A stretch of DNA of 22,976 nt, taken from an uncultured Clostridium sp. Lineage in GTDB: Bacteria; Bacillota; Clostridia; Peptostreptococcales; Peptostreptococcaceae. Shown piece by piece: positions 14,171-20,325 of the stretch. The notes under the pieces were generated by a model. That model saw nothing but the letters and a program-made list of their open reading frames with translations. It had not been told where the DNA came from and made no database searches. Each line of letters begins with the position of its first letter. Positions within the stretch are counted from its first letter, which is position 1. The stretch is taken from positions 1 through 22,976 of the forward strand of contig USRS01000032.1 in assembly GCA_900557165.1 (NCBI GenBank). Direction: 5' to 3'. The translations under genes and the position numbers were made by a program.

Positions 14171-14225
14171 AACAACCATACCTTAGCATTTAGAGATTGA
14201 AATTACTAAGGTATGGTTGTTTTTT
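14171..14225 (+). terminator. Strong hairpin with T-run, no gene before it
   Basis: AACAACCATACCTTAG (14171-14186) pairs perfectly over 16 bp with CTAAGGTATGGTTGTT (14206-14221), followed by T residues. No + strand gene precedes it, because the metal operon runs the other way. A possible + promoter (TTGATT 14099-14104, 17 bp, TATGAT 14122-14127) would make an RNA of about 90 nt that ends here. Alternatively it is a leader attenuator for the small ORF at 14213. Confidence 0.65.
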
Positions 14226-14413
14226 ATTATAATTATCACTCTAATTTAATGATAAATATCCTATCTGATGGAGCTCTTATCTATGAAAGTGACGACTATA
14301 ATATTTTATTTGATAAAATTTATGAAGATTTGTCCTTTGATTTTTACTTTCTAAATACTTATTTTGAACAAGTAGAAGAATGTATAACTTTATTAATCCG
14401 AAATGAGGAATAA
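14213..14413 (+). CDS. Small acidic hypothetical protein (doubtful)
   Basis: 66 codons from ATG 14213, or 54 from ATG 14249. The first ATG is buried in the second arm of a terminator hairpin and has only AAGG directly against it; the second has no ribosome binding site. The composition (many Asp, Glu, Tyr, Phe) looks like protein, for example DDYNILFDKIYEDLSFDFYF. No family is recognised. It could be a real small gene behind an attenuator or the remains of a longer one. Confidence 0.3.
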   Translation: MVVFYYNYHSNLMINILSDGALIYESDDYNILFDKIYEDLSFDFYFLNTYFEQVEECITLLIRNEE

Positions 14414-14426
14414 ATTCTATAAATAC

Positions 14427-14471
14427 ATACTAAATTATAATGTTTTATATAAATAAGTTATAGTTTAGTAT
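14427..14471. repeat. 14-bp imperfect inverted repeat
   Basis: ATACTAAATTATAA (14427-14440) and TTATAGTTTAGTAT (14458-14471) form a stem with one G-U pair and a 17-nt loop. It lies between the small ORF and the NlpC/P60 promoter. No T-run follows on the + strand, so its role is unclear. Confidence 0.4.
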
Positions 14472-14508
14472 AAAAATAGATGGAATTAATGTTTAAATAT
14501 ATAATTTA

Positions 14509-14517
14509 TGTTATACT
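14509..14517 (+). promoter_or_regulatory. Extended -10 promoter of the NlpC/P60 gene
   Basis: TG-T-TATACT at 14509-14517 is an extended -10; no good -35 is seen. The leader of about 65 nt ends with a small AAAATGTA/TACATTTT hairpin (14540-14571) directly before the GAGGAGG ribosome binding site. Confidence 0.4.
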
Positions 14518-14586
14518 ATCCAATGTAATAATAAACCAAAAAATGTATACTCGTATATAAATTTACATTTTGAGGAGGACATAATA

Positions 14587-15735
14587 ATGAGTATAAATAA
14601 AAATTACGTAATGGCAGGAATGCTAGCTACAGCTGTTGCCATACCTCTATCGGATACAACAACTTCCCATGCATCTGAAATAAGAACAACTACAGTTAGA
14701 GTTCATTTTAGAACGGGAGCTGGCACAAATTACAGCTCAATGGGTATATTAGATAAGGGAGTAAAAGTTTCTTACATATCTGAAAGTGGGAACTGGACGA
14801 AGGTAGAATACGATTCTAAAACAGGTTATATATGTAGTGATTATCTAGAAAAAGGAGAATCTAATGCTACTCCAACTAGCACTATGTACACAACTCCTGA
14901 GATTGGATTAAATTTAAGAAAAGGTCCTGGTACAAGCTACTCAGTTATAAGAACTTTATCTAAAGGAACAGCCGTTACTGTTCATTCATCAAGCAACGGT
15001 TGGAGCAAAATAAGTGTAAATGGAGTTGAAGGATATGTTTCTACTTCTTTCTTAAGTAGTACAAACCCTTCTACTAATTCATCTACTTCAAACGAAACAA
15101 CTTCTACTCCAACTACTACTATGTATGTAACTCCTGATGCTGGATTAAATTTAAGAAAAGGCGCTGGTACAAGCTACTCAGTTATAAAAACTTTATCTAA
15201 AGGAACAGCCGTTACTGTTCATTCATCAAACAATGGTTGGAGTAAAATAAGTGTAAATGGAGTTGAAGGATATGTTTCTACTTCTTACTTAAGTAGTACA
15301 AAACCTTCTACTAGTGGATCTTCTTCTAGTTCATCATCTAATTCATCTACTAGTGTATCAGTAGATAAAGTTTTAAACTTTGCTCATCAACAATTAGGTA
15401 AGCCTTATGTTTGGGGTGCTCAAGGACCAAATTCTTTTGACTGTTCAGGACTTATATATTATGTATATAAAAATGCAGCCAATATAACACTTCCTAGAAC
15501 GTCTGTAGAACAAAGTAAATTCGGTACTACTGTTAGCAAAAGTAACTTAAAGGCAGGAGATTTAGTATTCTTTGATACTAATGGACCTAACAATGGAGCT
15601 GTATCACACGTTGGTATATATGCTGGAGAAGGACAACTTATCCATGCATCTTCATCTAATAAGAAAATAGTAAAAGTTAACATGGAAACTTCTTACTGGA
15701 ATAATACTTATGTAGTTGCTAAAAGAGTTTTATAA
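14587..15735 (+). CDS. Secreted SH3b-NlpC/P60 peptidoglycan hydrolase
   Basis: 382 aa behind GAGGAGG. A signal peptide (about 1-29, cleavage near SHA-SE) sends it to the cell wall. Three bacterial SH3 domains follow (about 33-90, 98-157, 178-237) that bind peptidoglycan. A Ser/Thr linker leads to an NlpC/P60 cysteine peptidase domain (about 258-382) that cuts stem peptides. The catalytic set is visible: C286 (FDCSGLIYYVY), H341 (SHVGIYAG) and H353 (LIHASS). SH3 domains 2 and 3 are nearly identical in DNA as well as protein, with a period of 237 bp, pointing to a recent duplication. It has its own promoter and terminator. Likely role: wall remodelling or daughter-cell separation. Confidence 0.95.
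   Translation: MSINKNYVMAGMLATAVAIPLSDTTTSHASEIRTTTVRVHFRTGAGTNYSSMGILDKGVKVSYISESGNWTKVEYDSKTGYICSDYLEKGESNATPTSTMYTTPEIGLNLRKGPGTSYSVIRTLSKGTAVTVHSSSNGWSKISVNGVEGYVSTSFLSSTNPSTNSSTSNETTSTPTTTMYVTPDAGLNLRKGAGTSYSVIKTLSKGTAVTVHSSNNGWSKISVNGVEGYVSTSYLSSTKPSTSGSSSSSSSNSSTSVSVDKVLNFAHQQLGKPYVWGAQGPNSFDCSGLIYYVYKNAANITLPRTSVEQSKFGTTVSKSNLKAGDLVFFDTNGPNNGAVSHVGIYAGEGQLIHASSSNKKIVKVNMETSYWNNTYVVAKRVL
14890..15300 (+). repeat. Tandem 237-bp duplication coding SH3 domains 2 and 3
   Basis: Matching stretches are offset by exactly 237 bp (79 codons). For example, the block ending in ACAAGCTAC at 14940 recurs at 15177, and GGAGTTGAAGGATATGTTTC recurs after the same interval. Differences are few. The linker between copies differs more than the domains. 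Confidence 0.8.
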
Positions 15736-15741
15736 AATATA

Positions 15742-15783
15742 AAAAACTTACCCAGGAAAAACTTCTCTTAGGTAAGTTTTTTT
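15742..15783. terminator. Terminator after NlpC/P60 gene
   Basis: AAAAACTTACC (15742-15752) pairs with GGTAAGTTTTT, followed by more T. The minus-strand flavin reductase relic ends 3 nt further on, so the hairpin also served that gene. Confidence 0.75.
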
Positions 15784-15785
15784 AC

Positions 15786-16023
15786 TTATTTTAATTTAGC
15801 ACCGTCTTTAAATGAATTTCCAACCTTTTGTCCAAGAAGGCGATATGATGAAGATGAAGAATCAAATGATATTACCTCCATTTTATCCATATCTATAATC
15901 ATCTAAAACAGACTCCTCCACACTCATATTTACAACTTCCCCTATAACTCTAGTTTCACCTAATAATTCTTGAATATCAACTACCTTGCATTCCAAAGTA
16001 AGTGGATATTCTTCAATCAGCAG
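15786..16023 (-). pseudogene. Flavin reductase (flavoredoxin-type) relic
   Basis: Only the C-terminal third of a flavin reductase-like protein remains. In one frame it reads LIEEYPLTLECKVVDIQELL and TRVIGEVVNMSVEESVLDD; then a frame change near 15905 leads to MDKMEVISFD and YRLLGQKVGNSFKDGAKLK, stop 15786-15788. The family uses FMN and a low-potential donor in anaerobes. The N-terminal FMN-binding half is missing, and the present frame has an internal stop, so it is a dead gene. Confidence 0.8.
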
Positions 16024-16034
16024 ATTTATATATA

Positions 16035-16064
16035 TTTACATTAATATTCCAGATAATTTATAAT
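16035..16064 (+). promoter_or_regulatory. Promoter of the LCP gene
   Basis: -35 TTTACA (16035-16040) and -10 TATAAT (16059-16064) with an 18-bp spacer, about 40 nt before the ribosome binding site. Confidence 0.6.
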
Positions 16065-16110
16065 ATAAATTAAGAAAAATTACACATACAAACTAAAGGA
16101 GAATATTATT

Positions 16111-17118
16111 TTGGCAAAGAAAAAGAAAGACTTTAACTACAAAAGACTGACAATAATACTTTTAATTTTATTAATAGGAATACCTTGCGGACTTTTTTAT
16201 ACCCTTAACAAAAAAGCTCCAAAAGAACAAGAAGAAACAACATCTAAAATTCTGGACACTTCTTCTGTAACAAATATTTTACTTCTAGGAACTGATGGAC
16301 GAAAAGGTGAAACAAACTACAGATCCGATTGTATGATGATAGCTACCCTTGATTTAAAAAACAAAAATATAAAACTTACATCATTGGCTCGTGATACTTA
16401 TGTTAATATTCCTGGCAGGGGAAAAGGCAAGCTAAATGCAGCTTATTTTTGGGGCAAAGAAGATTTGTTAATTAAAACTATAAAAGAAAACTTTGATATC
16501 CAGCTGGATAAATACATAACTGTAGATTTTGATAATTTGATGAATATTATTTTCATATTAAACGGTGTACAAGTAGATGTAAAAGAACATGAAATTGATG
16601 CAACAAATGCTATAATTCCTACTTCTTATGAAACTTGTACTTATGAAGACAAAGGAGATATGAAGCTGATAACTTCTCCTGGTGTGCAAACTTTAAACGG
16701 ATATCAAGCCATTGCTTATTCTAGAATTAGATATTCAGACAGTGCCATAAACAGAGATGCTAGACAAAGAGCTGTTTTAATGTCTGTTTTTAGCAATATG
16801 AAAAAAGTTGCCCTATCTAATCATCAAGGTATATTAGATAAATTATCTCCATATTTTTCAACTAACTTAACTTCTAGTCAAATTCTAGATTTAGGTGCCA
16901 ATGCCTATGTTAATGGTGCTTTAAATACAGTAAAACAAGGACAATTCCCAATTATTGATGATGTCCATGTAAAAGGTGGCACTTACAAAAAAGCAGGCTG
17001 GGTTTGGTTATATGATCTTAATTCAATATGCGTTTTAAAAGATTTTATTTACAACAATATAGATATGAAAGATAATGATTATCTTAAAGACAATAGTAAT
17101 ATTGAACTAAATTATTAA
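16111..17118 (+). CDS. LytR-CpsA-Psr (LCP) family wall-polymer ligase
   Basis: 335 aa from TTG 16111 with AAAGGAG and a 9-nt spacer. A basic cytoplasmic start, one membrane helix (about 12-31) and an extracytoplasmic LCP domain (about 53-225). LCP enzymes attach teichoic acid or other glycopolymers from a polyprenyl-phosphate carrier to peptidoglycan. Key residues typical of the pyrophosphate pocket are present: R71-S72-D73, the SLARDTYVNIPG block (R94, D95), YSRIRYSD (R205, R207) and RDARQR (R215-R220). The rest (226-335) is the usual family tail. Placed after a wall hydrolase, it adds to a cell-wall theme, though each gene has its own promoter. It ends at a 19-bp terminator stem. Confidence 0.93.
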   Translation: MAKKKKDFNYKRLTIILLILLIGIPCGLFYTLNKKAPKEQEETTSKILDTSSVTNILLLGTDGRKGETNYRSDCMMIATLDLKNKNIKLTSLARDTYVNIPGRGKGKLNAAYFWGKEDLLIKTIKENFDIQLDKYITVDFDNLMNIIFILNGVQVDVKEHEIDATNAIIPTSYETCTYEDKGDMKLITSPGVQTLNGYQAIAYSRIRYSDSAINRDARQRAVLMSVFSNMKKVALSNHQGILDKLSPYFSTNLTSSQILDLGANAYVNGALNTVKQGQFPIIDDVHVKGGTYKKAGWVWLYDLNSICVLKDFIYNNIDMKDNDYLKDNSNIELNY

Positions 17119-17163
17119 TAATAAAATACCTGAGTTGTTATATAAACTCAGGTATTTTATTAT
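17118..17163. terminator. Bidirectional terminator, 19-bp perfect stem
   Basis: Arms at 17118-17136 and 17145-17163 are exact complements (core AATACCTGAGTT / AACTCAGGTATT). It fills the space between the LCP stop and the stop of the convergent AraC gene at 17164 completely, overlapping the LCP stop by one base. Confidence 0.9.
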
Positions 17164-18024
17164 CTATTTATTTTTAATAGACAACCATACTTCAAAGTTA
17201 CTATCTTCCTTTTTATCATCTAGATAAACTTCAATATTTATACATTGGTCAAATTCATATCCTGAAGTTGGCAACCATTCTGTCAAAACACGTTTTTCCA
17301 CATCTTGTATAGCTTGTGGCATATTACCTTGACCTTTAAATATAGCCCAAGTAGATGCTGGCACTGTATATTCATACATTCCTTTTGAAATAGGTTTATC
17401 TGTAGACACTGCTATATAGTATTTCCAATCTTTTTCCTCACCATTGCATGCATTAAGTCCCAGTACTCCTGGTGCTCCAGCATTATTTTCATCCATAAGA
17501 GCCATTATTTCTGAAAGTTTTCCATTTTCCAATGATTCTTTCCATAGCTGTGGAACTTTTATAGAGTTTTCTTCAAAATCATTTGTTAACTCTCTTTGTA
17601 CTCCTACCACTCTAAAAGCTTCTTTTTTCTCAATTCTATATTTCATTTCTTCCACTCCTTTAATAGTTAATTTAAAACTTATGGGAGAATATGATTTTAG
17701 GAAGGTTCCTTTCTTTTGAGCCATAGAAGGTGATACTTCATGGACCTTTTTGAAAGCTCTATTGAAAGAAGTTGGAGATTCATAACCATACTTTAAAGAC
17801 ACATCCATAACTTTTTCACCATTTTGCAAATCTATAGCTGCCTTAGTCATTCTTCTATTTCTTATATATTCCGATAAAGTCACACCAGCTATATAAGAAA
17901 ACATCCTTTGGTAATGATAACAACTACAGCAAGCAAGTTTTGCTGCTTCTTCGTAGTTTATTTCGCCATCTAAATTATCCTCAATATATTCAATTGATTT
18001 ATTTAATTTATCTAACCATTCCAT
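17164..18024 (-). CDS. AraC-family regulator with GyrI-like effector domain
   Basis: 286 aa. The N-terminal ~110 residues are an AraC double helix-turn-helix: INYEEAAKLACCSCYHYQRMF (first), then VMDVSLKYGYESPTSFNRAFKK (second). The C-terminal part (about 126-286) is a GyrI-like/SOUL effector-binding domain, starting YRIEKKEAFRVVGVQREL and ending EVYLDDKKEDSNFEVWLSIK. This is the Rob/BltR-like arrangement used to sense small hydrophobic or cationic compounds. An AAAGGAG site precedes ATG 18024. No target gene is obvious next door. It is monocistronic, with a terminator on its left. Confidence 0.93.
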   Translation of the reverse strand: MEWLDKLNKSIEYIEDNLDGEINYEEAAKLACCSCYHYQRMFSYIAGVTLSEYIRNRRMTKAAIDLQNGEKVMDVSLKYGYESPTSFNRAFKKVHEVSPSMAQKKGTFLKSYSPISFKLTIKGVEEMKYRIEKKEAFRVVGVQRELTNDFEENSIKVPQLWKESLENGKLSEIMALMDENNAGAPGVLGLNACNGEEKDWKYYIAVSTDKPISKGMYEYTVPASTWAIFKGQGNMPQAIQDVEKRVLTEWLPTSGYEFDQCINIEVYLDDKKEDSNFEVWLSIKNK

Positions 18025-18068
18025 AACATCTCTCCTTTACAACTATAAGTATAGTGGCTTTTAAATAT

Positions 18069-18107
18069 AAAGACCTCTCATATCTTGCACAAATATGAGA
18101 GGTCTTT
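18069..18107 (-). terminator. Terminator after M20 peptidase gene
   Basis: AAAGACCTCTCATAT (18069-18083) and ATATGAGAGGTCTTT (18093-18107) form a 15-bp perfect stem with a 9-nt loop, just beyond the stop of the M20 peptidase (18115). Confidence 0.8.
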
Positions 18108-18114
18108 TATCTTA

Positions 18115-19221
18115 TTATATAGTCATCATATGATATGCGGCATTTGCTGCATTATACATATCATCTATATTTGCATATTCATCTACTGTATGAACTTGAT
18201 ACATTCCTAAACTTAGTATAGCACATATATAACCATAGCTAGAAATTATATTAGCATCACTTCCCCCACCAGTTATCATGGCTTTTGGTTCAACTCCTGC
18301 TTTTTTAAGTCCTTCTTCACTTAATTTAAATACAAAACTTTCTGAATCAACTTCAAAACGTGGGTATGAGTTTTCATGATTAAACTCATATGTTGTATTA
18401 AAGGCTTTAGCTGCATCTTCACAACATTTTTTCATATGAGCAATTTCTGCTTCTAATTTTTCTTCTTTGTGAGATCTTATCTCTGCAGTAAAAGTAACTT
18501 TATCAGTAACCACATTTGTGGCTGCTCCACCTTCTATTCTTCCTATATTAGAAGTTGTCTCCTCATCTATTCTTCCTATATGCATATTACTTATGGCATG
18601 AGATGCTACAACTATGGCATTTATTCCTTTTTCCGGTTCCACACCTGCATGAGCTTTTTTCCCATGGAAAGTTACTGATATATTTTCTTGAGATGGTCCT
18701 TTGTAAGTTATTATACCTGTTGGTCCACCTGCATCAAATATAATCACATCTTTGCAAGGTAAGTTTGCACAGTTTAAATTTTTAGCACCTTTTAAACCAA
18801 CTTCTTCACAAACAGTAAATAATAAATATATATCTCTGTGAGGAACTTTATTTTCTAAAACAGTTTCTAAAGCTTCTAATATAACTGCTATACCTCCCTT
18901 ATCATCTGCACCTAAAGTAGTTGTTCCATCTGTTTTAATTATATTTCCTTCTACTATAGGTTTTACATTTTCACATGGCATAACTTGGTCCATATGAGCT
19001 GCAAAACATATGGGATTTTCTGAAGACTCTCCTTTTATGTAGGCTACAAGATTTCCACAATTTCCTCCAATTTTATCTCCTGCATTATCTATTACAGCTT
19101 CTATATTTCTTTCTTTTAAATAACTTACTAGCCAATTAGCCATTTCTCTTTCTTTTTTTGATGGACTATCAACTTTTACCATCTCTATAAAATTATTTAC
19201 TAATCTGTCCCTATTTACCAT
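18115..19221 (-). CDS. M20-family metallopeptidase, peptidase T-like
   Basis: 368 aa, the length of PepT-like M20 di-zinc peptidases, which cut small peptides in the cytoplasm. Zinc and catalytic residues can be followed: H76 and D78 in AAHMDQV, D106 in LGADDKGG, catalytic E139 with E140 in FTVCEEVGLKG, D163 in FDAGG and the last His in QVHTVDE. The lid domain has HAGVEPEKGINAI. The start ATG 19221 follows AAAGGAG. It lies 54 nt after the AEC transporter on the same strand with no terminator between, so the two probably share a transcript. The pairing suggests uptake or efflux of an organic acid or amino-acid product together with peptide hydrolysis. Confidence 0.92.
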   Translation of the reverse strand: MVNRDRLVNNFIEMVKVDSPSKKEREMANWLVSYLKERNIEAVIDNAGDKIGGNCGNLVAYIKGESSENPICFAAHMDQVMPCENVKPIVEGNIIKTDGTTTLGADDKGGIAVILEALETVLENKVPHRDIYLLFTVCEEVGLKGAKNLNCANLPCKDVIIFDAGGPTGIITYKGPSQENISVTFHGKKAHAGVEPEKGINAIVVASHAISNMHIGRIDEETTSNIGRIEGGAATNVVTDKVTFTAEIRSHKEEKLEAEIAHMKKCCEDAAKAFNTTYEFNHENSYPRFEVDSESFVFKLSEEGLKKAGVEPKAMITGGGSDANIISSYGYICAILSLGMYQVHTVDEYANIDDMYNAANAAYHMMTI

Positions 19222-19275
19222 AATGTCTCCTTTAATAATAAATATATTAGCTATAAATTCTATTAATTTAGTATC

Positions 19276-20205
19276 TTAAAGAAAAGATAATATTATACAC
19301 CACATAGGAATTGCCAGCATGGATAAAATAGTAGTAAGAACTACACATTTACTTGCAAATTCAGCATCTCCTCCATATTTTGATGCCAATATGGCTGTTG
19401 TACTTCCAGCAGGCATACCTGCTAAAACTACTGAAACTCCTGTTATTAATGAATGAACATTAGTTATTTTACAACCAATAAAAACTATAAGAGGAATTAT
19501 AATTAACCTAAGCAAAGAAAAGGCCCACATAGTTTTTGACTTCATATCTTTTATATCAACATCAGCTAAAATGGCACCGATTAAAATCATCGACATGGCT
19601 GTTGTACATCCACTTATACTTTTTATTGTATCACTTAAAAATACAGGCAACTTTATTTGAAAAATCATAATAGTAAGTCCTATGCCAACAGCTATTATAC
19701 AAGGATGAGTTACTACTTTTTTAATTAAATCTCTTTTACTTGTAGATTCTGTAAAATAAGAAACTCCCGCTGACCACATGACAATTCTTTGAGGAATTAA
19801 ATATATGGATGCATATAAAAGTCCCATAGAACCGTAAATTCCCTCAGCAACTGGATTTCCTAAAAATCCAGCATTGGAACAAACTGTAGCATATTGTAAA
19901 ACTGTACGTCTTTCTTTTTCAACTTTCTCATATAATGTTGCACTCAAAAAAGTACATACAAATTGAAGTAAAAATGATACTAATAAAATTGTTATTCCAT
20001 TAATTAATATTTCCTTGGAAAATTCAATATAAAAAGAATTTATAACGTTACAAGGTAGTATTACATTTATAACCACATCAGTCAATACATTTTTACCTTC
20101 TTCTGTAATAATATCTCTTTTTTTCAATATAATGCCAATTATGACTAATAAAAACATCATAATTTGTAAATTAATCAATCCACTAAAATTCATTATGCTT
20201 TCCAT
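19276..20205 (-). CDS. AEC-family (auxin efflux carrier type) transporter
   Basis: 309 aa, about ten membrane segments in two halves, standard for the AEC family that moves malate, other organic acids or amino acids. The N-terminal half has LTDVVINVILPCNVINSF with the Pro-centred break of this fold, and CSNAGFLGNPVAEGIYG, a conserved Asn/Gly-rich crossing motif; the second half has GMPAGSTTAILASKYGGD and a last helix. The first ATG (20205) has a weak GAAGAAAG site; a second ATG four codons in is possible. It is upstream of the PepT-like gene in the same direction. The actual substrate is not evident. Confidence 0.9.
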   Translation of the reverse strand: MESIMNFSGLINLQIMMFLLVIIGIILKKRDIITEEGKNVLTDVVINVILPCNVINSFYIEFSKEILINGITILLVSFLLQFVCTFLSATLYEKVEKERRTVLQYATVCSNAGFLGNPVAEGIYGSMGLLYASIYLIPQRIVMWSAGVSYFTESTSKRDLIKKVVTHPCIIAVGIGLTIMIFQIKLPVFLSDTIKSISGCTTAMSMILIGAILADVDIKDMKSKTMWAFSLLRLIIIPLIVFIGCKITNVHSLITGVSVVLAGMPAGSTTAILASKYGGDAEFASKCVVLTTILSMLAIPMWCIILSFL

Positions 20206-20260
20206 CTTTCTTCAGTACGATTTATTTTATTGACGATAATCTAATATTATACTTTAATGT

Positions 20261-20302
20261 AAAAAAAATAAAAATGGCTAAACTCGTGTATTTAGCCATT
20301 TT
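20261..20302 (-). terminator. Terminator after the Nudix-subtilase gene
   Basis: AAAATGGCTAAA (20271-20282) and TTTAGCCATTTT (20291-20302), 12-bp stem, followed leftward by a long T-rich run (20270-20261). Confidence 0.85.
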
Positions 20303-20325
20303 AGTGTATTTTTTGTGTTTTTATT

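Noticed and set aside
17444..17719. + strand open frame inside the AraC regulator gene
   Set aside because: Antisense to a complete AraC/GyrI-like protein, with no start signals.
18469..18743. Two + strand open frames inside the M20 peptidase gene
   Set aside because: Antisense shadows of a gene with all metal ligands in place.
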